Assembly (NCBI RefSeq): GCF_003987335.1
Contig: NZ_PIPK01000003.1
Coordinates: forward strand, 1 to 64,000
Origin: Aliidiomarina maris
GTDB taxonomy: Bacteria; Pseudomonadota; Gammaproteobacteria; Enterobacterales; Alteromonadaceae
Direction of reading: 5' to 3'
Length of the DNA: 64,000 nucleotides
Below the pieces are notes generated by a model that saw only the letters and a list, made by a program, of their open reading frames with translations, was not told where the DNA came from and ran no database searches. The position numbers and the translations under genes were made by a program. This document shows, piece by piece, positions 25,044-39,794 of the stretch; positions within the stretch are counted from its first letter, which is position 1, and every line of letters starts with the position of its first letter.

Positions 25044-26515
25044 ATCTAATCCCGTTTTTGTTGGTGATCCCACTAGCCTGGGCATTGATTAGCCTGTTGT
25101 TGCCGCGTTTACCCATTGGCCCCATTGCATTGCTGGGTATGCTGGTGCAGTCACTCGCGACCGCGCTACTTTGGCGCTCTGTGCAACTACATGGCGCCGA
25201 GCGTTATGCCATTGGCGATTGGATGGCGCCTCTGGGTATCACCTTAGTGGCCGATGGCCTCACCGTGACCTTATTGGCGATAACTGCGCTGATTGCGATG
25301 GTGTGTGCGTTCTATGCCCTGTTTTATTTGCGCAGCCATCGCCATGAAGCACGCTATTTTTGGCCACTGTTTTGGTTCTTGCTGGCCTCGCTGAATGGCA
25401 TTTGGCTCGCCGGTGATTTGTTCAATTTATATGTCGGTTTAGAACTCGTTACCTTTGCCGCTGTTGGCATGGTGATATTAAGTGCCAACCGCCAAACCTT
25501 AGCCGCGGGCTTACGCTATTTATATATGGCGCTGTTGGGTTCCATTGGTTACTTGCTCGGTGTCGCCTTGCTTTACAGTGCCTACGGCACCCTGGATATG
25601 CGCCAGCTGGCTGAATTAATTGAACCTAACTGGACAACCCATGTGGCGATGCTGAGCATTAGCTTAGGCCTGTTGGTAAAAACCGCGATTTTCCCGTTCC
25701 ATTTCTGGTTGCCTCCAGCCCATGGCGGTGCACTCGCGCCGGTCAGCGCGCTGTTATCTGCTTTGGTAGTCAAATCATCATTTTATATTTTGGCGCGTCT
25801 GTGGTTGGACGTTGGCGCGGATGTATTACCTGTGATTACCGCCCAAGGATTTGGTCTGATTGGCGCCTGCGCAATTTTCTACGGTGGCTTCAAGGCGCTG
25901 CAGCAAGATGAAATCAAAATGCTGGTCGCCTATTCCACGGTGGCACAACTTGGCTATCTTATGCTGGTGTTCCCCTTGGCGGCAGGCACTGCGCCAGAGC
26001 ACAGCATGTTAGCGTGGCAAGGCGGTATGCTGCATGTGTTGGCCCATGCATTAGCAAAGTCGGCGATGTTTTTAAGTGTTGGCACGTTAGTGCTGGCTGT
26101 GGGCAGCAAAAAAATTGACGCCTTGGCGGGTATTTCGACCCGCATTCCGTTGTCATTATTTGCCTTTGGGTTGGCAGGGGTTAGCTTAATGGGTTTACCG
26201 CCGAGCGGTGGATTCAACGCTAAATGGTTAATGTTACAAAGCGCGATTGGTAGTGGCCAATGGCATTGGGTGGTGGTGCTGAGCTTAGGTAGCTTGCTTA
26301 CCGCGACCTATATTTTTAAGGTGTTTCGCGTGTCATTCGACCAACAAGCGATTGATTCGGGCAAAGGTTTAGTCAAACGAGCCCCTTGGGGTATGGAGCT
26401 AAGTGCGCTTTTCTTAGCTGGCCTTGCGATTGCGCTTGGTTTTGCTGCCGCACTTCCGGTCGAGCTACTCAGCCTCCCTGAAGTGGAAAGCAGCCTAATG
26501 GAGGCCAGCCAATGA
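25040..26515 (+). CDS. mrpD: Mrp-type antiporter D-like subunit, first of three
   Basis: A 491-residue antiporter-like subunit of the MrpD/NuoN family with about 14 membrane segments. The residues that conduct protons in this family are present: a Glu in helix 5 (LYVGLELVTF, about 135), Lys in helix 7 (LLVKTAIFPFHFWLP), Lys in helix 8 (LVVKSSFYI) and Lys in helix 12 (HALAKSAMFL). It overlaps its neighbours by 4 bp. Which of the three D-like proteins is the true MrpD and which replaces MrpA cannot be told without alignment. Confidence 0.88.
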   Translation: MNLIPFLLVIPLAWALISLLLPRLPIGPIALLGMLVQSLATALLWRSVQLHGAERYAIGDWMAPLGITLVADGLTVTLLAITALIAMVCAFYALFYLRSHRHEARYFWPLFWFLLASLNGIWLAGDLFNLYVGLELVTFAAVGMVILSANRQTLAAGLRYLYMALLGSIGYLLGVALLYSAYGTLDMRQLAELIEPNWTTHVAMLSISLGLLVKTAIFPFHFWLPPAHGGALAPVSALLSALVVKSSFYILARLWLDVGADVLPVITAQGFGLIGACAIFYGGFKALQQDEIKMLVAYSTVAQLGYLMLVFPLAAGTAPEHSMLAWQGGMLHVLAHALAKSAMFLSVGTLVLAVGSKKIDALAGISTRIPLSLFAFGLAGVSLMGLPPSGGFNAKWLMLQSAIGSGQWHWVVVLSLGSLLTATYIFKVFRVSFDQQAIDSGKGLVKRAPWGMELSALFLAGLAIALGFAAALPVELLSLPEVESSLMEASQ

Positions 26516-28011
26516 ATATTAACTTTTGGTTGCCTTTAATGGTGTTAGCCACCTCGCTGGTGTCTGCGATTGTGATTTTCATAATTCCGGACGAACGTAA
26601 CATATTGCGCGGTGCGTTCAACTTACTCGCCGCAATTGTCAAAATTGCTATCGTCGCTGGCATGATCGTGGGCGTCTATTACCAACAAGAGTTCGAAACC
26701 CGCTTTACCTTGATTGGCGACATCGACTTCGTGCTGCGCGCAGATGCACTGTCCTTGCTGTTCGCAGGGCTATCGTCGTTGCTGTGGTTGTTTACCACCA
26801 TTTACGCCATGGGCTATCTACGCGGCACTCCGAACCGCAGCCGGTTCTTTGGGTTCTTTAGTTTATGTGTCGCCAGTACCATGGGCATTGCCATGGCTGG
26901 CAACTTATTTACTTTTCTGATTTTCTTTGAAATGTTGACGCTTTCCACCTATCCATTGGTGGTGCATAAAGGCTCAAAAGAAGCACTCAATTCAGGCCGC
27001 ACCTATTTGATTTACACCATGGCCGGTGGTGCTGTGTTGCTGTTGGGTATTGCTTGGTTACACTCGGTGGTCGGCGCCTTTGATTTTGCCGAAACCGGCG
27101 TGCTGCGTGATGTCGATGCCAGCTTTTACCCAACCTTGCAGATTATTTTTATCTTACTGATTGCAGGCCTGGGGGTGAAAGCCGCTCTGGTGCCGCTGCA
27201 CGGTTGGCTACCCAAAGCCATGGTTGCGCCCGCGCCAGTGAGTGCGTTGTTACATGCGGTTGCGGTGGTGAAGGCCGGTGCTTTTGGGATAGTGCGGGTG
27301 ATATATAACGTCTATGGCGTCGAGTTTGCCGCCAGCTTACAGCTGCTATTGCCGCTTGCGATTCTGGCCAGTATCACCATTATCTATGGCTCCGTGCAGG
27401 CTATCCGCCAATTGGATTTGAAAAAACGTTTGGCGTTCTCAACTGTGTCGCAAGTGTCTTACATTATTCTGGGTTTGGCGCTGTTTGGCCCTATCGCTAC
27501 CGTGGGCGGTTTAGTGCACCTGTTGCACCAAGGTATTATGAAAGTTACCTTGTTCTTTTGCGCTGGGCTGTATGCGGAGACCATTGGGGTCAAGAAAATT
27601 GCCGATTTGAGCGGTGCAGGCCAACGTATGCCACTCACCAGTGCCGCGTTTACCATCGGTGCATTTGGCATGATAGGAATACCCCCGACAGCAGGCTTCG
27701 TGTCTAAATGGTATTTAGGCTGGGGTGCCATGGAGGCTGGGGCGCCTTGGGTGCTGGCGGTGTTACTCACCAGCTCAGCCCTGAATGCTATCTACTTTTT
27801 ACCAATTGTGCATAAGTTATGGTTCGGCAAAGCGCCACAGCAATGGCCCGCTGAACATATTCCATTTAAACGCTTTGAAACCAATCCATGGTTATTATGG
27901 CCTGCCATTATCACGGCGGCGTTTAGCATCGGCGCAGGCTTATTGGCCGCGGCGGGGTGGAGCCCGCTCAGTTGGGCTGAGCTGATTGCCGTCAGGGAGT
28001 ATTTGCCATGA
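26512..28011 (+). CDS. mrpD: Mrp-type antiporter D-like subunit, second of three
   Basis: A 499-residue NuoL/M/N-family membrane protein. Key residues are intact: Glu in helix 5 (LIFFEMLTLSTYP), Lys in helix 7 (GLGVKAALVPLHGWLP), Lys in helix 8 (VAVVKAGAFGI) and Lys in helix 12 (LLHQGIMKVTLFF). It resembles the standard MrpD more closely than its two neighbours in the segment PLHGWLPKAMVAPAPVSALL. Starts and stops overlap by 4 bp on both sides. Confidence 0.88.
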   Translation: MNINFWLPLMVLATSLVSAIVIFIIPDERNILRGAFNLLAAIVKIAIVAGMIVGVYYQQEFETRFTLIGDIDFVLRADALSLLFAGLSSLLWLFTTIYAMGYLRGTPNRSRFFGFFSLCVASTMGIAMAGNLFTFLIFFEMLTLSTYPLVVHKGSKEALNSGRTYLIYTMAGGAVLLLGIAWLHSVVGAFDFAETGVLRDVDASFYPTLQIIFILLIAGLGVKAALVPLHGWLPKAMVAPAPVSALLHAVAVVKAGAFGIVRVIYNVYGVEFAASLQLLLPLAILASITIIYGSVQAIRQLDLKKRLAFSTVSQVSYIILGLALFGPIATVGGLVHLLHQGIMKVTLFFCAGLYAETIGVKKIADLSGAGQRMPLTSAAFTIGAFGMIGIPPTAGFVSKWYLGWGAMEAGAPWVLAVLLTSSALNAIYFLPIVHKLWFGKAPQQWPAEHIPFKRFETNPWLLWPAIITAAFSIGAGLLAAAGWSPLSWAELIAVREYLP

Positions 28012-29495
28012 GCTGGTTGTTATTAATCGCATTGATATACCCGCTGCTGGTGCTGGCGGTGTTTGCCTGGCGCAAGGTGGACCCAACCCCCAGCTACAAC
28101 CGCTGGTGGATTGTCAGTGCGCCGTTACCTGCGCTACTAGCCGGTATCGCGTTGCCCGACACCACCCTGCAAGCCCCAGCACTGATGTTCGGTCTGGTCT
28201 GGCAATTGAATGACTTTTCGCGCCCGCTGCTACTGATGACCACCAGCTTGTATGCCATTGCCAGTGTGTTCGGACTCGGATATTTAAAACCCCAGGCGCT
28301 GCGCCGCTATACCCTGTTTTGGTTACTGACCATGTTCGGCAACTTGGTGCTGCTAGTTGCCCAAGACATCGCCAGCTTTTATACCGGCTTTGCGCTGATG
28401 ACCTTTGCGGGTTACGGCCTGGTGGTGCACAACATGAGCGCCGATGCATTGCGTGCGGGTAAGATTTATATTGGCATGGCGATTATGGGCGAAGTGCTGA
28501 TACTAGCGGGCTTAATTGCAATTATGCCCGACATGGTTGAGCCCATGCTGCATTACCTGCCGCTTGCCCTGAGTGAGCACAGCCATGGTATTTGGCTGAC
28601 GGCCCTGTTGTTCGCAGGTTTTGGTGTCAAAGCGGGTGTCCTGGGCTTGCATTTTTGGCTACCACTGGCCCACCCTGTTGCCCCCACACCGGCCAGTGCG
28701 GTGCTAAGTGGTGCAATGATTAAAGCGGGCTTAATTGCGTGGATGCAAATTCTGCCTTTAGGTGCTGATCACGGGATGTTTATTGATACTCAGCTATTTG
28801 CTTGGGTGGTCATTGCACTGGGCCTTGCTGCGTCATTTCTGGCCGCGGTATTTGGTGCAATACAACTTAAGCCCAAAGCCGTATTAGCCTACTCCAGTAT
28901 TAGTCAAATGGGCTTAATGACGACGTTGCTGGGTGTGGCGCTGCTGATGCCACAACTATGGTCAGGTATTATGGTCGCGCTGGTAGCATTTGCAGTGCAC
29001 CATGGCCTTGCTAAAGGCGCACTATTTTTAGGTGTTGGCTTGGCCACTCAACCGGCGCGTTTGCCGCATTGGGCGGTACTTATGCTGCTGGGCATTCCCG
29101 CACTTAGCCTGATAGGGTTACCGCTGACATCGGGCGGCGCGGCTAAATACTTACTCAAAGATGAAGTCTATCAGACTAATCTGAGTTTACTGATATTCCT
29201 GCTCACCTTCGCCGCCGCTGCAACCACCTTGCTGATGCTACGCTTTATTGACCTAATCAACGGCCAGCTGCGGGTTACTTTAGAACGCACCCAAGGCGCA
29301 GCTCGCGAAGGGGACGGCTATATTCGCAACGCGGTCATTGCCGCGGTACTGGTCAGCAGCGTCGCAATTTGGTGGTTCCCGCTCGAATTGTCGCTGACCT
29401 CAACGATGACCTTAACAGGGCTTTGGGAAACCATTTGGCCAATGGCACTGGCGACTGCGATTTACTTGACGGTGCGCCGCTTGCAAGCAAGCTAG
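28008..29495 (+). CDS. Mrp-type antiporter D-like subunit, third of three, lacking the helix-5 Glu
   Basis: A 495-residue member of the same family and the last gene of the operon. The helix-7 Lys (GFGVKAGVLGLHFWLP), helix-8 Lys (AMIKAGLIAW) and helix-12 Lys (HHGLAKGALFL) are kept, but the helix-5 segment reads FYTGFALMTFAGYG, with Ala where the other two have Glu. That Glu is needed for proton transfer in characterised homologues, so this subunit may be structural or work differently. It converges on the DASS gene with 12 bp between stops. Confidence 0.82.
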   Translation: MSWLLLIALIYPLLVLAVFAWRKVDPTPSYNRWWIVSAPLPALLAGIALPDTTLQAPALMFGLVWQLNDFSRPLLLMTTSLYAIASVFGLGYLKPQALRRYTLFWLLTMFGNLVLLVAQDIASFYTGFALMTFAGYGLVVHNMSADALRAGKIYIGMAIMGEVLILAGLIAIMPDMVEPMLHYLPLALSEHSHGIWLTALLFAGFGVKAGVLGLHFWLPLAHPVAPTPASAVLSGAMIKAGLIAWMQILPLGADHGMFIDTQLFAWVVIALGLAASFLAAVFGAIQLKPKAVLAYSSISQMGLMTTLLGVALLMPQLWSGIMVALVAFAVHHGLAKGALFLGVGLATQPARLPHWAVLMLLGIPALSLIGLPLTSGGAAKYLLKDEVYQTNLSLLIFLLTFAAAATTLLMLRFIDLINGQLRVTLERTQGAAREGDGYIRNAVIAAVLVSSVAIWWFPLELSLTSTMTLTGLWETIWPMALATAIYLTVRRLQAS

Positions 29496-29507
29496 GCGCA
29501 CGTGGGT

Positions 29508-30881
29508 TTATACCACCACCAGCACCACCACCGTGGTCACAAACGCCAATAACACATTCAAAATGGCCCCTTCACGGGCCATTTCTTTAATTGTGACGCG
29601 ATTCGATGAAAACACAATCGAGTTCGGCGGCGTTGCCACGGGCAAACAAAACGCGCAGCTACAGGCAATGACCGCTGGGATCATCAATAATTCGACAGGC
29701 AGGTTTGCCGCCGTCGCCGTCGCTGCCAACACCGGCATAAGTAAGGTGGCAGTGGCTGTATTGGACGTAATTTCGGTTAAAAACGACACCGATAAACCCA
29801 ATAGTAGCACCAGCAACCATACCGGTAGCGCGGCATAAGTCGCTAACGCGCCGCCAATAATGTCGCTCAAGCCGCTTTGCATAAAGCCTTGGGCCAAACA
29901 AATACCGCCGGCAAACAGCAATAAAATGCCCCATGGAATGTCGACCGCCAGGTCCCAGTTCAATAGTTTGCCGCCTTTAGAGTCTGGCACTAAAAACATC
30001 GCAATCACCCCGGCTAATGCAATAGTTGCATCCCCCACCATCGGCATATTGAACCAGCTCGTCCAGCCGCCAAAGGGCTCCGAGCGCAATACCCAGAGTA
30101 ACACCACAGTGCCAAATACCCACAATGCCCGCTTTTCGTGGCTATCGAATTCGCCAATGCGTTCCAGCTCAACGGGCTTATCAAGTTTGAGCCCACGGGT
30201 TAGCCACAATGCAGTCACCGGCAGCCCCAGGATGACCACCGGCAGACCATAACCCATCCAACGCACAAAGCTCATTTCTTCGCCGGTGTAGGTTTGGTAC
30301 ACCGAAGCAAACACTAAATTCGGCGGTGTGCCAATCAGTGTCGCCACCCCACCTAACGAAGCGGCGTAAGCTAAACCCAGTAACAGCGCAATTTGAAAGC
30401 GCTTATTGTCACTCGCTGTGGCAATCGCCACCGCGACTGGCAGCAATGCGAGCACCGCAGCGGTATTCGATATCCACATCGATAAAAACGCCACCGCGAG
30501 CATAAATGAGCAGACAATCAACTTACCGTTACTACCGCCTAAACGGCCCACTAAGCCCAGGGCAATTCGCTTGTGCACGCCCGACGCTTCAATCCCTTTA
30601 GCGAGCATAAAGGCGCCCATAAACAGCACGATGATGTGGTTACCTAGGGATAAGCTCGCGTCCTGAAATGGCATCACGCCGCCCACTGGCAGCAAGATAA
30701 ACGGCAGTAACGAGGTGGCTGGAATTGGTATGGCTTCGCTTATCCACCACCACGCCACCCACACGGTAACCCCAAGTGTCCATGCGGCTTGCGCGGGCAT
30801 ACCACCAAGCTGTGCGAGGAAAAACGCAAGTGCGCCTATGATAGGGCCTAGCCCTTGATGTAATGTCTGCTGGTTTATCAT
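29508..30881 (-). CDS. DASS family (SLC13) anion/Na+ symporter
   Basis: A 457-residue inner-membrane symporter for dicarboxylates or related anions, driven by sodium. Both SNT motifs are present: WISNTAAVLALLPV in the first half and EITSNTATATLLMPV in the second, each followed by a TPPN segment (IGTPPNLVF, ATPPNSIVF). About 11-12 helices. It is a single gene with its own promoter region in the 322-bp gap before gltB. The substrate (succinate, malate, sulfate or other) cannot be resolved from sequence. Confidence 0.9.
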   Translation of the reverse strand: MINQQTLHQGLGPIIGALAFFLAQLGGMPAQAAWTLGVTVWVAWWWISEAIPIPATSLLPFILLPVGGVMPFQDASLSLGNHIIVLFMGAFMLAKGIEASGVHKRIALGLVGRLGGSNGKLIVCSFMLAVAFLSMWISNTAAVLALLPVAVAIATASDNKRFQIALLLGLAYAASLGGVATLIGTPPNLVFASVYQTYTGEEMSFVRWMGYGLPVVILGLPVTALWLTRGLKLDKPVELERIGEFDSHEKRALWVFGTVVLLWVLRSEPFGGWTSWFNMPMVGDATIALAGVIAMFLVPDSKGGKLLNWDLAVDIPWGILLLFAGGICLAQGFMQSGLSDIIGGALATYAALPVWLLVLLLGLSVSFLTEITSNTATATLLMPVLAATATAANLPVELLMIPAVIACSCAFCLPVATPPNSIVFSSNRVTIKEMAREGAILNVLLAFVTTVVVLVVV

Positions 30882-31203
30882 GATGAATTATTATCGTTAG
30901 TGGTTAAAATTGCAGGTAATTGTCATTGCGGCGGATATCATACGCTGAAAACGGCGCAAAAGCATGACCACGGACAACCATGCTAAGGATGCTGTGCCTT
31001 TGGTTATTTTGCCACCAAACCCACAACAATTCGAAAAAATGCAGAAATATGAACAAATTGCATAATTATTCATGCAGCCCAATTACATAGCGGGTTGAAT
31101 ACATACTATAAACCTGATTAATACTGCCTATCGCATGATTCCCCCTTGCGTAGTTATACAACTAGAATTAATGTTATCTAGCTGTTAACAAAAGGGGGAA
31201 GTT
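30882..31203. other. 322-bp intergenic region between the divergent DASS and gltB genes
   Basis: AT-rich, without a credible gene; a 61-codon minus-strand frame here looks spurious. It must hold the promoters for both flanking genes. The gltB ribosome site (AAGGGGGAAG) is at its right end. Several -10-like sequences are present (for example ACTATAAAC near 31110), but no promoter can be fixed with confidence. Confidence 0.6.
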
Positions 31204-37114
<5,911 letters not shown>

Positions 37115-37124
37115 GCACTGACGT

Positions 37125-37156
37125 ACGCGGTAGGCTTCCACTCTGGTCTACCGCGT
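37125..37156. terminator. Hairpin between gltD and the small DUF3149-like gene
   Basis: A perfect 9-bp stem ACGCGGTAG/CTACCGCGT with a 14-nt loop lies between the two convergent genes, 10 nt past the gltD stop. There is no clear T-tract on either strand, so it may be a weak or Rho-assisted terminator. Confidence 0.5.
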
Positions 37157-37173
37157 TATATGGTTAGCATCGA

Positions 37174-37308
37174 CTACTGACTATCCGACTGCGCGACTTT
37201 AACGTAGAAATATACGGCGTAAAAAATGCACATACCGATGACTATAGCTAAGCCAGTAAACGATAAAAAGATGATTGGCTCTCTAAAGAATTCTTGCCAA
37301 ATACTCAT
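37174..37308 (-). CDS. Small single-span membrane protein, DUF3149-like (44 aa)
   Basis: A 44-codon frame encoding MSIWQEFFREPIIFLSF, then a hydrophobic helix (TGLAIVIGMCIFYAVYFYV) and a short charged tail (KVAQSDSQ). The pattern (Trp-rich amphipathic start, one transmembrane helix, length about 45) resembles the DUF3149 family, whose function is unknown. The ATG is preceded by GAGGGCGA. It is convergent with gltD across a hairpin and divergent from the diguanylate cyclase. The family assignment is from pattern memory only. Confidence 0.6.
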   Translation of the reverse strand: MSIWQEFFREPIIFLSFTGLAIVIGMCIFYAVYFYVKVAQSDSQ

Positions 37309-37382
37309 GGTGTCGCCCTCGTGCTAATGAATAGAGCTATAGCATAGCGATTCGTCGAATTGCGGTATTGACGCGGATCAAA

Positions 37383-37446
37383 TTGCACGATGAAGTGCAA
37401 ATCAAGGGTAAAAATAGCAAGTGCGATAGTGCAAATTATCGTGCAC
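37383..37446. promoter_or_regulatory. Cluster of GTGC/GCAC motifs upstream of the diguanylate cyclase gene
   Basis: An inverted repeat TTGCAC-GATGAA-GTGCAA (37383-37400) is followed by GTGC at 37421-37424 and 37429-37432 and by the palindrome GTGCAC (37441-37446). A TATAGA at 37447-37452 could be a -10 element. This is probably an operator region for the divergent genes; the regulator is unknown. Confidence 0.35.
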
Positions 37447-37502
37447 TATAGAATCGATATGGACCAAGGGGTTCTTTCGTACCAGCACCACAGGGGCAAA
37501 AC

Positions 37503-39077
37503 GTGGTAAAAATTTTATTGGCTTGGCTTACCAGCAGTTGGCTTTTGATCTTGATATCGGTTTCGCCTGCCAAGGCGTCAGCTGACTATTGCGATATAAC
37601 GCGCACGGACCCAAGTACTGAGTACACATGGCCACTGAGTGCTCAGCAACAGTCCCCGGCATTTATGCACAAGGGGGACAACCAATATCTGCTCACGTGC
37701 GAGCTTGAGCACAGCGCCGTGTTTACATTTCAACGGTCGGGTGTTGAGTCTTATGCGTGGTTTCAAGACGGCATTGAGCAAGCGCCCTTGCCCGCTGGGG
37801 AGATTGCTTACGCTTTGCCGCGAGGCCAGGTTCAGGCGCAGATATACATTCGCAGCCACGTCGACTACACCCCAAAATTCCGCTGGTACCCTACGTCCGA
37901 CTACATTGCCCTGAGTCAACGCCACAGCTTGCTGATGGGTATATTTTATGGCTTAGGCCTCGCCCTGGTACTGCTTTCGATTGTGATTGGCTGGAGAATG
38001 AAAGGCCATGCGATTAAGCCCTACGGCTTTTATATCGCTTGCCTGACGTTATTTTTCTTACACCAAGAGGGTCAGCTCTACTTATTTTTCGGTACCGCAG
38101 CGGTGCCTCTGCTCAACACCACGTACTTACTTACAGTCGGCTTGACTGTCTTCAGCGCGACTTGGTTTTTATCTATCTTTTTGCACTTAAAGCGCGACTT
38201 TGCGCGCTTGAACCGCGCGCTCATGCTGTTAGCGGCCAGCGTATTGGGCGCCGCTGTTGCGCGCGCATTTGCCGACCCTTTCGTGTTCGAGCTGCTATGG
38301 CAAATAGTTGGCATATTTATGGGTTATGCCACCTTAGTCATTATTCTTGCTTTATTCGTCCTAGCCTGTATTCAGGCCTACCGAAAAGTACCGGAAGCCG
38401 GCTTAGTATGCATTGCTCTGAGCGTGATTTTTGTCAGCATGTTTTTCCGCATTGTGTTGCTCAATTACAGCCCTTTTATGCAACGTTATGGTTTTGTCCT
38501 GGCTTTTGCCATTGAAGCATTTCTGCTGGCAATCGCCTTATCAAGGCGCGTTAATCGCATTGCAATTGCCCGCGATCAAGCAGAAAAAGACGCTAATATT
38601 GACCCCTTATGTAATATCGCCAACCGTCGCGGCGTGAGCCACGCACTCAGCAGATTCGCATCGAAAGCAAATTCGGATACATGCCACTACGCCGCATTTT
38701 ATATCGATGTAGACAAGTTTAAAGTGGTCAACGACACCTTCGGTCATGCCACAGGCGACGCCGCGTTGAAGCGAATTGCCGCCACCGTGCAAGGGCGCAT
38801 GCGCGCCGAGGATATTGTAGGTCGGGTTGGTGGTGATGAATTCATTGCGATTGCATGCTTTCAACAAGTAAGTGATGTCGAGTTAAAGTACCGGGAATTG
38901 CAGCAAGCCCTCGCTAATGTGTCGATTAGCACCCCACGAGGTCTGTACCCACTAAGTGCCACCGTCGGCTGCGCCCGCTTCGCGCAATTGCCAGGCACCT
39001 TAGACCAACTCTTGGCCGCCAGCGATAACGCCATGTACCGCGAGAAAACCCGTAACAATTCGGTCGCGGCAGTTTGA
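37503..39077 (+). CDS. Membrane-bound diguanylate cyclase with 7TM-type sensor
   Basis: A 524-residue inner-membrane enzyme predicted to make cyclic di-GMP from two GTP. A signal-like N-terminus leads into an extracytoplasmic domain (about 25-135), then seven hydrophobic helices (about 145-345) as in 7TMR-DISM receptors, then a GGDEF domain. The active site is GRVGGDEF at about 440-447, the substrate region DPLCNIANRRG is intact, and an inhibitory I-site RxxD (RAED) lies five residues before GGDEF, so product inhibition is expected. Start is a GTG with AGGGG 8 nt upstream. It is monocistronic and has GTGC-motif repeats upstream. Confidence 0.9.
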   Translation: MVKILLAWLTSSWLLILISVSPAKASADYCDITRTDPSTEYTWPLSAQQQSPAFMHKGDNQYLLTCELEHSAVFTFQRSGVESYAWFQDGIEQAPLPAGEIAYALPRGQVQAQIYIRSHVDYTPKFRWYPTSDYIALSQRHSLLMGIFYGLGLALVLLSIVIGWRMKGHAIKPYGFYIACLTLFFLHQEGQLYLFFGTAAVPLLNTTYLLTVGLTVFSATWFLSIFLHLKRDFARLNRALMLLAASVLGAAVARAFADPFVFELLWQIVGIFMGYATLVIILALFVLACIQAYRKVPEAGLVCIALSVIFVSMFFRIVLLNYSPFMQRYGFVLAFAIEAFLLAIALSRRVNRIAIARDQAEKDANIDPLCNIANRRGVSHALSRFASKANSDTCHYAAFYIDVDKFKVVNDTFGHATGDAALKRIAATVQGRMRAEDIVGRVGGDEFIAIACFQQVSDVELKYRELQQALANVSISTPRGLYPLSATVGCARFAQLPGTLDQLLAASDNAMYREKTRNNSVAAV

Positions 39078-39110
39078 ATGAGCGAAAGCCAATTCAAAGC
39101 CCCTTCACGC

Positions 39111-39794
39111 TCATACACAGGCCTCAATGCGCTCAAAAATGAGTGACTCCCGCTCCCTACTGTTCCCTGTTGCACTTTGCACGGCATACTCAAAATTAGC
39201 ATCATCAAGCAGCGCTTGAAGCTGAACTCGAATAAAGTCTTTAAGCTCCCCATCCGCCGCGTTAACCTCAGCAACGATTTCTTCACGTCCGTCAAAGATA
39301 TTAATCAAATCTTCAATATCGTGACTGTATAGCGCATCACCATTTCCGCGCCCCAAATAGGCCTCAAGCTTAGTCGCTACAAAATAGACTGGCTCGACGA
39401 GCTTGATAGTAAGCGTTTCAGTCAGCGTAAAATCCCGAGCAGTCGTCATCACATCGCGATACCAACGATTACTAAACCCGAAAATATCAGCATTGTCCGG
39501 CATAAAGTCTACTTTAAGCCGCCCCAGCATCATTCTGCAAATAACATCCTCGTCCATTGACTCACGAAAGCCCAATTGCCGTAAACGCTCTGCAAGGCAA
39601 GTCCAGTCAAAATAGCTACCGACATGAACAATCAGGTCGACATCATCGGTATATCTAACCTGCTCTTTGGTGAAATCATCAGTTAGAAGTAGCCCAGTGG
39701 TGCACCCTCCGATAAACACAAACTGAGGCAGCAATTCATCCAGAGCAGTTGCCACCTGGACCAGCATCTCTTTTTGGAAATTAATCTTACTCAT
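39111..39794 (-). CDS. Nucleotidyltransferase, possible toxin of a two-gene cassette
   Basis: A 227-residue protein of the nucleotidyltransferase superfamily. The fold signatures are FIGGCTTGLLL (Gly29-Gly30) and TDDVDLIV (Asp51, Asp53), with a third acidic position in KVDFMPDN near residue 95. Its start overlaps by 4 bp the stop of an upstream winged-helix gene whose promoter carries a symmetric operator. The arrangement resembles AbiE-type and related regulator/nucleotidyltransferase toxin-antitoxin pairs, but the proteins are not obviously AbiEi/AbiEii and toxicity is an inference. It could instead modify a nucleic acid or antibiotic. Base composition is somewhat lower in GC than the neighbours, consistent with transfer. 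Confidence 0.72.
   Translation of the reverse strand: MSKINFQKEMLVQVATALDELLPQFVFIGGCTTGLLLTDDFTKEQVRYTDDVDLIVHVGSYFDWTCLAERLRQLGFRESMDEDVICRMMLGRLKVDFMPDNADIFGFSNRWYRDVMTTARDFTLTETLTIKLVEPVYFVATKLEAYLGRGNGDALYSHDIEDLINIFDGREEIVAEVNAADGELKDFIRVQLQALLDDANFEYAVQSATGNSRERESLIFERIEACV

Noticed and set aside
30897-31082. 61-codon minus-strand frame before gltB
   Set aside because: No ribosome site, Cys-rich unlikely composition, and it occupies the promoter region of two genes.
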